Assembly (NCBI GenBank): GCA_964614855.1
Contig: CAZTMX010000128.1
Coordinates: 1 to 8,099, forward strand
Direction of reading: 5' to 3'
DNA from: CAWJHE01 sp964614855
GTDB taxonomy: Bacteria; Chloroflexota; Anaerolineae; Anaerolineales; UBA4823
Length of the DNA: 8,099 bases
Part shown: positions 1 through 7,409 of the stretch, in pieces
Layout of the letters: the number at the start of each line of letters is the position of its first letter
Position numbering within the stretch: position 1 is the first letter of the stretch
Notes under the pieces: generated by a model
Database searches by the model: none
The model's input: only the letters and a program-made list of their open reading frames with translations
What the model was told of the DNA's origin: nothing
Program-made: the position numbers and the translations under genes

Positions 1-1020
1 CAATATCAAACAGCCTTCAGCACTCCACAGCAGATGAGCGGTTTGGTCTGAAAAAATACCGCTGCTGGGGATATCCACCAGGCGTGCCTTGCGCGTATCT
101 ACTAAACCATACCACTGCACCCCCGATGCAGAGGGGATGATCTTGACCAGGATAAACCGGCTGTCCGGAGACCAAACCAACTGGTCAAAATCAACCGAGT
201 TCTGCGTTTTTTGGCCTTTTGGATCGGTGACTTCCACCTGGTTGGATTGGACCAGGCGCGGCTCGGGGTTTTTATCATCCACCATCCAGATCCCCAATGC
301 ATCGCGCCAGGCCAGGGCTCGCCCATCCGGAGAGCCAACCACCATGTCGCTGCAAGAAAGGTTGGCTTTTCTGCTGCACTTGGCGATTTGCTGTGGTTCA
401 CCAGCCGTTTTTGTGTTAATTGAAAAGATTTGGTCGTCTTCTACATAAACTAAACGCTCCCCCTGGCTGGAAAAACTCATCGCCATCAGGTTTGATGTAT
501 CCTCGACCAGGTGAGTGATTTGTTTGGTTGAAAGGTCTAAGACATCCAGGTTGTAGAGATCTGTGCCATTTGCGGTGATTTCTTTTGGCCGCAGCAGCGC
601 AACCTGGCGCGTGTTCTGGCTAACGGAAAATGCTGCCACGTTATCCACCAGCAGGCTGGAGAATTTTGTGCGGTAATCCCATCGCATGAGTTTGTTCTCT
701 ACAAGATACAGCAGATCGCTCCGGCTTTCAGGCACCGGTGTGGGGGTGAGGATTGCCGCAGGTGTGTTTTGGATGTGCAATGTCGCAATGATCGCCGGAG
801 AAGAAACTTGCGGCGTGGGGATGGCCGCTGGGAAAGAGGTCGGTAAATCCTGTTTTTCATTGGTGTCCGGGTTGTCTGAGCCTGCAGGCAAAGCATCCGC
901 TACCCATGGTGTGGCTGTAACCTGGTTGAAGTTCAGCAAAGGTTTGATGGCCGTGATCACGCTGCAGCCGCTGATAGCGATGGCGAAGATGAGCAAGCCA
1001 ACAGTAATGCGTAGTCTCAT
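1..1020 (-). CDS. Lipoprotein with TolB/WD40-like beta-propeller repeats (3' end outside the window)
   Basis: The frame is open from an ATG at 1018-1020 down to base 1, giving 340 residues with no stop, so the C-terminus is missing. Residues 1-19 form a lipoprotein signal: Arg2 and Arg4, a hydrophobic stretch, then the lipobox ISGC with Cys19 as the likely lipidated residue. Residues 38-100 are a Pro/Thr/Ala-rich linker ending TPTPVPE. After it come repeated strand motifs typical of PD40/WD40-like propellers: FSVS (131), MSFSSQGERLVYV (181), GSPDGRALAW (229), WSPDSRFILV (283) and LWSAEG (331). Cys216 and Cys223 could form a disulfide. By inference it is anchored outside the cell membrane with a propeller domain, perhaps for binding; no catalytic residues can be named. 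Its ATG overlaps the TGA of the hydantoinase gene (ATGA) and I see no good ribosome binding site, which suggests translational coupling. The lipoprotein call is firm, the exact family is not. Confidence 0.85.
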   Translation of the reverse strand, partial: MRLRITVGLLIFAIAISGCSVITAIKPLLNFNQVTATPWVADALPAGSDNPDTNEKQDLPTSFPAAIPTPQVSSPAIIATLHIQNTPAAILTPTPVPESRSDLLYLVENKLMRWDYRTKFSSLLVDNVAAFSVSQNTRQVALLRPKEITANGTDLYNLDVLDLSTKQITHLVEDTSNLMAMSFSSQGERLVYVEDDQIFSINTKTAGEPQQIAKCSRKANLSCSDMVVGSPDGRALAWRDALGIWMVDDKNPEPRLVQSNQVEVTDPKGQKTQNSVDFDQLVWSPDSRFILVKIIPSASGVQWYGLVDTRKARLVDIPSSGIFSDQTAHLLWSAEGCLIL

Positions 1021-2438
1021 ACACGCACCGGTACAAAGGGATTACGCGCCAGGTATTTTCCATTCCCCGCATATCCCAGCCACTTCTCGCCGTCCACGAT
1101 CAACCTGCCGCGCAGAAACACTTTCTGCGGGTAACCAGTGAGTTTCCAACCTTCGAATAGATTGTAATCGGTGCGGTGTCGGGCGACTGTTGCGCCGTAG
1201 CTGAAAGTTTTTTCCGTGTCCCAAAGCACCAGGTCGGCATCTGCGCCGGGTAGAATACTGCCCTTACGAGGGTAAAGACCGAAGATTTTCGCTGGATTGG
1301 TGCTGGTGAGCGCCACAAACTGGTTGGGGCTGATCTTGCCGGCGCGCACGCCGTATGTCCACAACACCGGCAGCCGGTCGCCCACCGCGGGCAGCCCGTT
1401 GGGGATTTTTGTGAAATCGTGTGCGCCCAATTCTTTACCGGGGATGGAAATGTTCAGACCCTCGTAGCGTATGGGCTGTGTGCCGTTGTAGAAGAATGGG
1501 CAGTGATCGGTGCCGATGACCTGCAAGGAGCCTGAAGCCAGCCCTTGCCATAGGCGCTGGTTATCCCTGGCGCCGCGCAAAGGCGGTGAGCAGACGAATT
1601 TTGCCCCATCCGGGCGGCTCAGTTCATCGGCTGTCAGAAGCAGGTACTGCGGGCAGGTTTCTCCGTAAATCGCCACACCTTGCTCCTGGGCGTATTCAAG
1701 CTGGTCAACCTCGCCGGCTGCGTTCATATGCACAATATACACCGGCGCTTGGGCCTGCGCCGCCAGGGAGGCGGAGCGTAAGGTAGCTTCCACGGCTCCC
1801 CAGGCAGGACGTGTGCGTGCATGCCATTCTGGCGTGGTGTGCCCTGCATCCAGGGCTTCCTGGATCAACAGCTCAATTACATCGCCGTTTTCAGCGTGCA
1901 CCATGGTCAGCAAACCGTGTTGGCGCGCCAGGCGCATGACTACAAAGATCTGGTCATCGAGCAGGCGCAGCCGGTTGTTATAGGCAGTAAATACTTTAAC
2001 GCTGTTGATGCCCATCCCTAACAGATCAGGCAGTTCCGCAGCGATAGCCTCATCCCAGCGGGTGATGTTCATGTGAAAACTGAAATCGACTGCTGCTTTA
2101 TTATCGGCAATATTGTGCCAGGCTTGCACCGATTCTCGCAGGGTGGGTTTATCTAGCGGCACAAAATCAAGCACGGTAGTTGTGCCGCCAAAGGCTGCTG
2201 CTTTGTGGCCGGTGTAGTGATCATCCGAAGATACCGTGCCCATCATGGGTAAGGCAAAATGGGTGTGCGGGTCTACACCGCCGGGTGTGATCATCATACC
2301 GCTTGCATCGATGATCTGTGCGTTTGACGAAGACAGGTCTTTACCGATTTGAGAAATGCGCTCATTTTGAACTAGTATATCCGCCACGAATGTTTCGGCG
2401 GCGGTAACCAGGGTGCCGGATTTAATGATTATGTCCAT
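1017..2438 (-). CDS. hydA: Dihydropyrimidinase / D-hydantoinase (cyclic amidohydrolase)
   Basis: 473 residues, the usual length of the family. The full binuclear metal site is present: His58 and His60 in DPHTHF, Lys148 in SVKVFTAY (the lysine that is carboxylated in this family), His181 in VHAENGD, His237 in IVHMNAAGE, and Asp311 in GTDHCPF. Substrate-contacting positions known in the family also have counterparts: Tyr153, Ser284 in FVCSPPLR, and Asn347 in KIPNGLP. The reaction is reversible ring opening of 5,6-dihydrouracil or 5-substituted hydantoins to N-carbamoyl amino acids, in the cytoplasm. No dihydropyrimidine dehydrogenase or carbamoyl-amino-acid hydrolase gene is visible nearby, so pyrimidine breakdown cannot be proved from context, and the true substrate may be another cyclic amide. 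The ATG start at 2436-2438 has a GAGG at 2449-2452, 10 bases upstream. The gene follows the DUF2270 gene by 43 bases and its stop overlaps the start of the lipoprotein gene. Confidence 0.93.
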   Translation of the reverse strand: MDIIIKSGTLVTAAETFVADILVQNERISQIGKDLSSSNAQIIDASGMMITPGGVDPHTHFALPMMGTVSSDDHYTGHKAAAFGGTTTVLDFVPLDKPTLRESVQAWHNIADNKAAVDFSFHMNITRWDEAIAAELPDLLGMGINSVKVFTAYNNRLRLLDDQIFVVMRLARQHGLLTMVHAENGDVIELLIQEALDAGHTTPEWHARTRPAWGAVEATLRSASLAAQAQAPVYIVHMNAAGEVDQLEYAQEQGVAIYGETCPQYLLLTADELSRPDGAKFVCSPPLRGARDNQRLWQGLASGSLQVIGTDHCPFFYNGTQPIRYEGLNISIPGKELGAHDFTKIPNGLPAVGDRLPVLWTYGVRAGKISPNQFVALTSTNPAKIFGLYPRKGSILPGADADLVLWDTEKTFSYGATVARHRTDYNLFEGWKLTGYPQKVFLRGRLIVDGEKWLGYAGNGKYLARNPFVPVRV

Positions 2439-2448
2439 AGCCAGGAAG

Positions 2449-2452
2449 CCTC
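2449..2452 (-). promoter_or_regulatory. Ribosome binding site of the hydantoinase gene
   Basis: On the minus strand a GAGG lies 10 bases before the ATG at 2436-2438. It supports that start and shows that this gene can be initiated independently of the gene before it. Confidence 0.5.
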
Positions 2453-2481
2453 AATTGAATGTCTTTGGTTGAAGAAGTGAT

Positions 2482-3576
2482 TTATTCTTCCGATTGAAGC
2501 GGGATAAACCCTGCGCCGAAAATAGAAGAAGCCGGAGTGACAATTACCAGGGCCTGAGTGTCCTCATCAGCCACCAACGCCTTGAGATGCGGAATCTCGG
2601 TGGTCGTCAGGGCGCACAGGAGAACAGAGTGGTCTTTTCCGGTGTACATGCCAGTTCCCTTCATGGCAGTGACACCACGGTGCATATCCCGCAGGATGCG
2701 ATCGGATACCTGCTTTTCCTTGTCGGTGATGATCAGTGTGAGCAGCTGCGGGCGGCGCTTTGTATGCCGGAACCAGGCGCGAGCGTTGAAGCGTTTTGCC
2801 TGTTCCGATCCTTCGCCGCCTTCCACATTGGCGAATTCGTCAAAGCGCGGCAAGACCTCTCCCGAGGCTTGCTGCAAGCCTACGGTGGCCACACTTAGCA
2901 CGACCAGGGCTGCCATGAAGCTGAAAACATACATAAATATGAAGAACCCCGCGATGGGCCCAAGCGAAGCGCGCGCCAGGATTTCTTGTGAATTTGTCGC
3001 CACGTAGGGGTGTAAGATCAGCTTGGAGATCCAGGCAATGAGCAGCGTGCCGTAGATCCACAGGTAATTTCGCCTGAGACGCCTGCCGATAGCTTCTGCA
3101 TTTGAGATCGGAAAATGCGGGTGGAGCAAGTTTTCTGCCAGCGATTCTGCCCAATCGGGTGAGGGTTGAAATGGCGGTACAAGCATGGCGGCAAAGAAAT
3201 CCGTCTCCATTAGGCGCACCCTGGAGCTCCACAGCTCATAGTAGCGGTAGCGGCGGCCTTCGATGGCCAGGAACATGGTCACCAGCAGCATATTTAAAAG
3301 GATGACCACCTGGTTTCCCGTTTCTGCAAAGGCGATGGATACTGCTGCACCGGTGGTCACCACCGCCCAGTTGGTTGTGGCGTCCAGTCGTGTTCGCCAG
3401 ATATTGGCGCGCGACACCTCGGCGCGGAAGAAATGCACCATAGCGGTGTTGAATTCGCTGCCGCGCATTTTGTAACCGCGGTAAGTCCACACTGCGTCCG
3501 TGCTGCTGGTGTCCTTGGGCGCCTGGGGCTCAGGTGCTGACGCTGGGGTTGGGATAGGTGGTTGTTCGGGCATCAT
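2482..3576 (-). CDS. DUF2270 integral membrane protein with C-terminal DUF2179-like domain
   Basis: 364 residues. Residues 1-28 are Pro/Ala rich and probably disordered. Residues about 40-235 match my memory of the DUF2270 family: HFFRAEVSRANIWRTRLD followed by TTNWAVVTTGAAVS. Likely membrane segments are near 69-86, 88-106, 171-189 and 206-230. Basic clusters at 59-63, 108-121 and 165-169 place both termini in the cytosol. Residues about 277-357 resemble DUF2179, the C-terminal domain of YitT-type membrane proteins: RILRDMHRGVTAMKGTGMY (293-311), then a VLLCALTTTEIPHLKALV-type strand-helix and ALVIVTPASSIFGAGF (342-357). DUF2179 has a small ferredoxin-like fold, so a ligand-sensing role on the cytosolic side is possible but is inference. 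The first of two ATG codons is chosen because GAGG at 3587-3590 sits 10 bases upstream. It starts 2 bases after the stop of the preceding gene. The function of DUF2270 is unknown to me. Confidence 0.85.
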   Translation of the reverse strand: MMPEQPPIPTPASAPEPQAPKDTSSTDAVWTYRGYKMRGSEFNTAMVHFFRAEVSRANIWRTRLDATTNWAVVTTGAAVSIAFAETGNQVVILLNMLLVTMFLAIEGRRYRYYELWSSRVRLMETDFFAAMLVPPFQPSPDWAESLAENLLHPHFPISNAEAIGRRLRRNYLWIYGTLLIAWISKLILHPYVATNSQEILARASLGPIAGFFIFMYVFSFMAALVVLSVATVGLQQASGEVLPRFDEFANVEGGEGSEQAKRFNARAWFRHTKRRPQLLTLIITDKEKQVSDRILRDMHRGVTAMKGTGMYTGKDHSVLLCALTTTEIPHLKALVADEDTQALVIVTPASSIFGAGFIPLQSEE

Positions 3577-3578
3577 CT

Positions 3579-4163
3579 TTATTTTTCCTCTTTGTGCTGA
3601 GGGTAGTGGGTTTCGATTTCCTTGATGCCAAGCAAAGCCGATAAAATTTCGGGATCAATCTCAATTTCCAACCCGGGTGCCGGGGTGTAATCTTGTGCAC
3701 GGCTGGCGCGTTCACGCAATGTCTGCCACAACAGCTGGCGCTCTTCGGATGGCACAATCAGGTCCCGGATGGTCTTTGCGCGGTTCAGCAGCTCGCCGGT
3801 GGTGTAGAAAAATGTGATCCGGCGCCAGTCCTCAGCTAGCACAGGCTCGCTCAATTGCTGCAAAGGACCCAGTTGGACTTTGTAGTATTCTGGCTGTGCG
3901 CTGGGGTGGTCCGGCTCATCCTGCATCAACTCGATACGCTTGACCAATTCGTGCCCGTATACTGGCGCCAGGTATTGGATGCGCCATTTATCTTGCTGGA
4001 ATGCCCCGGTTTGGTAAAACGCCAGGTAATCTACCGCAATTACTTTGGGAGAGGACCGCAGCGGGATGCGGTACCAGCCCAGCAACCTGGCAATTTCCAG
4101 GTCGCGCACTTTGTTCATCACCGAGACCAGGATCAAGGCAGTAGAATCAATGATCGCAGACAT
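3579..4163 (-). CDS. Conserved hypothetical protein, function unknown
   Basis: 194 residues, no signal peptide or membrane segment, predicted cytosolic. I recall similar proteins in Chloroflexota and other bacteria with the same core, but know no function for them. Conserved-looking stretches are RDLEIARLLGWYRIPLRS (residues 20-37), YLAFYQTGAFQQDKWRIQYLAPV (46-68), the acidic LMQDEPDHP near 79-87, EYYKVQLGPL near 91-100, and EDWRRITFFYTTGELL near 111-126. The ATG at 4161-4163 lacks a good ribosome binding site; an internal ATG at residue 16 is the alternative. I prefer the longer form because residues 4-15 look like a first beta strand leading into the conserved block. It ends with a charged tail, HKEEK. 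It is followed 2 bases later by the DUF2270 gene, so the two are probably made together and may act together. Confidence 0.8.
   Translation of the reverse strand: MSAIIDSTALILVSVMNKVRDLEIARLLGWYRIPLRSSPKVIAVDYLAFYQTGAFQQDKWRIQYLAPVYGHELVKRIELMQDEPDHPSAQPEYYKVQLGPLQQLSEPVLAEDWRRITFFYTTGELLNRAKTIRDLIVPSEERQLLWQTLRERASRAQDYTPAPGLEIEIDPEILSALLGIKEIETHYPQHKEEK
3587..3590 (-). promoter_or_regulatory. Ribosome binding site inside the end of the upstream gene
   Basis: GAGG on the minus strand, 10 bases before the ATG at 3574-3576. It lies within the last codons of the preceding gene, so the two genes are read from one transcript. It decides in favour of the first of two consecutive ATG codons. Confidence 0.55.
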
Positions 4164-4255
4164 AGTACTTAAAGTCTACCATTAAATAGTCAGGGCTTGA
4201 GGTTTTCTTCGAAGAGTACGCCCGGATTGTGATGTGTAAATTCTGGCAAGATGGG
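4164..4255 (-). other. Spacer between helicase and hypothetical gene
   Basis: 92 bases without a gene. It holds two short perfect palindromes, AGTACT at 4164-4169 and TCTTCGAAGA at 4206-4215. Neither has a loop or a T run, so neither looks like a terminator. AT-rich stretches around 4180-4190 could carry a promoter for the genes to the left, but I cannot match a clear -35/-10 pair. Confidence 0.4.
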
Positions 4256-5466
4256 CTAGCTGAATAAAACCTGCAAATCTTCGGCAGTCAGGTTCTTGAA
4301 GAATGCACTTTCGCTGGTGATCACCTGGTCCACCAATGTCTTTTTCCTTTCTTGCAGCACCAGGATTTTTTCCTCTACCGTATCACGCGTGATCAGCTTA
4401 AAGACGAACACCGGCTTGTCTTGCCCGATGCGGTGTGTGCGGTCGCTGGCTTGCATTTCCACTGCCGGGTTCCACCAGGGATCGATGTGGATGACATAAT
4501 CCGCTGCAGTCAGGTTCAAACCCAGGCCTCCAGCTCTGAGGCTGATCAGAAACAGGGGGATTTTTTCATCCGTCTGGAACAGGTCCACCTGCGCCTGGCG
4601 GTCCTGGGTTTTACCGTCCAGGTAGGCGTATGGAACCTGGCGCGCATCCAGCTCTTTGCGGACCAGGGAGAGCATCTGCACAAATTGGGAAAAGACCAGG
4701 GCTTTGTGCCCTTCCGCGCGCAAGGTCTCAAGGGTTTCAAAAAGCAGGGCGAATTTTCCGGAATCGCCCCGGAACTTGTGATCAAAAAGCATAGGATGGT
4801 TGGAAATCTGGCGTAGGCGCAAAAGGCCTTCCAGGATTTTCATCGGGTTGTAACCGCTGGTGGTTCCCTGACCACCCTGGTCTAGCATCCCCAGCATAAA
4901 GCCGCGGTAGAAATCGCGTGTGCGGTTGTACAATTTTTGTTGGGCGGGCTCCATATCACAGTACAGTATGCGTTCGCTGCGCGGTGGCAGCTCTGGCGCC
5001 ACTTGATCCTTTGTTCGCCGCAATATAAAGGGATAAACCATACGGCGCAGCAGTTCCAACGCCTTTTCGTCGTTTTTTCTTTCGATCGGCGAGGCAAATT
5101 CACTCTTGAAATATTCAAAACTCCCCAGCAAACCCGGGTTGAGAAAGGCAAATTGAGACCACAGCTCTACTGTAGAATTTTCGATGGGTGTGCCTGTCAA
5201 CACCAGCTTGTGGTTTGCCTGCAGCAGCCGTGCAGCTCTTGCCGTTTGCGAGAGGGGGTTCTTTATCGCCTGAGATTCATCCAGGATAGCGGTATCAAAT
5301 GTGTAGCCGTGCAACTGGCTGATATCCCTCAGCAGCACACCATAGGTGGTGATGACCACATCCACCTGGTTAAAACGGCTGAAATCCTTATCCCGGTCGG
5401 AGGCGAAATACTCCATAAGTTTCAAGTTGGGTGCAAAGCGCGCGGCTTCACGCTGCCAGTTAATCA
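4256..5466 (-). CDS. SWIM/SNF2 helicase, C-terminal part (ATPase lobes; 5' side lost in N run)
   Basis: 402 readable residues up to a TAG at 4256-4258. They begin INWQREAARFAP, the region just after motif Ia of SNF2 ATPases. Motif II is LDESQAIKN (coding bases near 5260-5284; the usual form is DEAQ or DEAH). Motif III is LTGTPIENS (near 5200). The second lobe has ALVFSQF (motif IV), then LRAGGLGLNLTAADYV (motif V) and SDRTHRIGQ (motif VI, near 4421-4447). These are the hallmarks of SNF2 family double-stranded DNA translocases driven by ATP. The protein ends with a short ESAFFKNLTAEDLQVLF tail, common in the bacterial HelS/SNF2 group. It belongs with the fragment on the other side of the N run; the apparent change of frame arises because 100 N is a placeholder. 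Motif I (Walker A) is not visible. The role is likely in chromosome maintenance or repair, not known in detail. Confidence 0.92.
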
Positions 5467-5566
5467 NNNNNNNNNNNNNNNNNNNNNNNNNNNNNNNNNN
5501 NNNNNNNNNNNNNNNNNNNNNNNNNNNNNNNNNNNNNNNNNNNNNNNNNNNNNNNNNNNNNNNNNN
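5467..5566. other. Assembly gap (100 N) inside the helicase gene
   Basis: Exactly 100 N, the conventional size for a gap of unknown length. The flanking halves of the helicase fall in different frames across it, so the true size is not 100. By comparison with the family, the missing part should be roughly 100-130 residues, covering the Q-motif-like region, Walker A and motif Ia; that length is an estimate from memory. Confidence 0.97.
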
Positions 5567-7331
5567 GCTGATCTGCATCAGACATGCTCAACTCGATCAA
5601 CGAAAGGTGGTGCTGAGAAAGACGAAAGCCTTTTTCGCCCGCTTCGGACATTCCCAGCAGATACTTAAACCTCTCCAACCAGGATTCGGGGATTTCTCCG
5701 ATACTCCCATCCGCCAGCTTGATAAAGCGCTCGTTTTTTCGCAGCGATTTACGGATATCTTTGAGCGAGACTTCTAATTCGCCAAAATTAATAATCGCCT
5801 GTACATCAAACCAATCGATCCCAGAGGAGACATTGAACGAGATGGAAGGTGTCTGGCGGTTGACGCGCGCATTCTTGAGCTGCTCTTCGCCAAAGACTTG
5901 AAATCCCTCTTGCACCAGGCGCGGCACCGTGTGCAGCAGGAAATCTACCGGATGGATGCGAGCGCGTAAACGGTATATGCCGGGGTGCATGGCAAGTGGA
6001 GCGCGCTTTAATCCGTAACTGGCTGATGCCAACTTTTTGACGATAGCATCTTCCTCTACAGGCTGGCGCTGGATATGTACCAGGCTCCAGCTCTCAGCAG
6101 GATGCAGCATGCTAGATTTTGGATAACTGGAGTCGTGTATCACTTCGTAATCCCCGTACGCAAAGCGCAGTTGTACCTGCAGCTCGCCAGTACTATCCGC
6201 TAGATACAGCCGGGGAACTGGTGCAGAAGTGATTTCCTCCCATTGTACGATCTCACCATCCATGGAGAACTGGCGCGCCAGGTCAAAATAATACTTATCC
6301 AGGAATTCTTTCTCCTGGGCAGCCGGGATCAGCAGCTCGGAAAATTCAATAACCTCATCCATGGCATGGAATGCGCTGGGATTGGATAGGGTTGCCAGCT
6401 GATTGCCAACCACCGCCCACGTCTCGCTGGGGTGGAGGATTGTAAACGAGTCTTTTTGGATCTGGGTTTCATGCTCGCCGTGCATCAGCCAGGGATGCAC
6501 ACGCACTCCCTGTTCATCCCTGGAGAGCCGCAAGCGAAATTCAAGCCCAAGGTTGCTAAAGCTCAGGTGTTTTTGCAGGGGGTGTTTTGCTGTACTCAGG
6601 TAGATATGAGCATGGATATTTGCCAGGAGTGGCAGGATGTCATCCAGGTGTAATTCACTGGTCGAAGAGCGCATATTTTCAACCAGGATATTTGCCAACA
6701 CGACCGCTTCTCGTCCGTAATTAACGCAGTCTTCAGCTTGCGGCATAACCGGTGGAATGCGCAATCTTTCCACCAGGCCTGTGGTCTCCGATAGAAAGTG
6801 AGGGATTTCTTGAGGGCTGCTGGCGATCAAGGCGGTACGGATTTCCCTGGCAAGAGAGTTCAGGTGCAAGACATAAGGTATGGCCTGGTAGTAAGGATAC
6901 GGAACCTCACCGAGCGTTTGCAGGCCAAAAAAGAGTAGATAGGGCAGGTTGGTTTTTTCCACATTTCCTGCCTGGGCTGTGTCGATCATGCGATCCAGTT
7001 GTTTGCGCCATTCGGGAAAGACATTACCCTTAAGGTGCTCACCCAGGGCAAGCCAACTGGCAACGCCGTGTTCACATACCAACCCCCGGCTGGCGTGGGT
7101 GCAATTGCACTTCAGGTATATATGGCTCTTGGTTAGCTGGATCTCCACCCGGTGGTTGCGCTTATCGAGCACATGACACAAAGCATGGTTCTCCGAAAGG
7201 TCCTGGATTTTTACCTGGCGTTCCTGAAAGAGGTTCTCCCCCAGGCGATAGGTTTCATCATCGACAACCTTTCGCAAACGTTCCTGGCTAAAGATTTCTG
7301 GATTAAGCTTTTGAATATCCACCAAAATCAC
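5567..7331 (-). CDS. SWIM/SNF2 helicase, N-terminal part (SWIM zinc finger and SNF2-associated domain)
   Basis: 588 readable residues before the N run. A SWIM zinc finger is clear: Cys75, Cys77, Cys86 and His88 (CNC, eight residues, CEH), preceded by YLK and followed by HGVASWLAL. SWIM fingers bind DNA or proteins. The middle, about 120-450, is a variable region of strands and helices. From about 500 to 580 comes the bacterial SNF2-associated domain: SGIDWFDVQAIINFGELEVS, then RKNERFIKLADGSIGEIPESW and LERF. Together with the C-terminal part the protein has at least 990 residues, and about 1,100 once the gap is filled, normal for this bacterial family. The first start codon after an in-frame stop is GTG at 7329-7331; no ATG is available nearby. 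GTG at codon 4 and TTG at codon 3 are alternatives, and no convincing ribosome binding site distinguishes them. The start lies 19 bases beyond a terminator-like hairpin. Confidence 0.92.
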
Positions 7332-7350
7332 ACACCCGTAAAATGCAAAT

Positions 7351-7386
7351 GGTTACCGGCAGCCAGCCGACGGGCTGCCGGTAACC
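7351..7386 (-). terminator. Intrinsic terminator-like hairpin after the PLP enzyme gene
   Basis: A perfect 14-base inverted repeat: GGTTACCGGCAGCC at 7351-7364 pairs with GGCTGCCGGTAACC at 7373-7386, with an 8-base loop. On the minus strand it begins 23 bases after the stop of the PLP enzyme gene and is followed by ATTTGCATTTT, a moderately T-rich tail. This fits a Rho-independent terminator for that gene. The T tract is interrupted, so termination may be incomplete, and the stem is also close to the helicase start. Confidence 0.75.
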
Positions 7387-7409
7387 TGATTTCTCACAAG
7401 CGAGCAAAC

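Noticed and set aside
1017..2438. Allantoinase or dihydroorotase instead of hydantoinase
   Set aside because: The SVKVFTAY lysine motif, the KIPNGLP loop and the overall length fit dihydropyrimidinase/hydantoinase better.
2471..2490. Inverted repeat GAAGAA/TTCTTC near the end of the DUF2270 gene
   Set aside because: Only 6 bases, AT-rich, overlapping the stop codon and without a T tract. Too weak for a terminator.
2494..3007. Two overlapping plus-strand frames of 134 and 149 codons
   Set aside because: Both are antisense to the DUF2270/DUF2179 gene, which has family motifs, membrane segments and a ribosome binding site. They are shadows of its codon pattern.
4206..4215. 10-base palindrome TCTTCGAAGA in the spacer
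   Set aside because: No loop and no T run, so not a terminator. It could be an operator half-site, but one short copy is not enough evidence.
5460..5578. Real frameshift or pseudogene in the helicase
   Set aside because: The frame change coincides exactly with a 100-N placeholder of unknown true length, and both sides are otherwise intact.
4937..5668. 243-codon open frame on the plus strand across the N run
   Set aside because: It lies antisense to clear SNF2 helicase motifs, 34 of its codons are N, and its translation has no recognisable family features.
4256..7331. SNF2 helicase as part of an anti-phage defence island
   Set aside because: No nuclease, methylase, integrase or other defence gene is next to it. 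SWIM-SNF2 helicases of this type are widespread housekeeping-like genes in bacteria.
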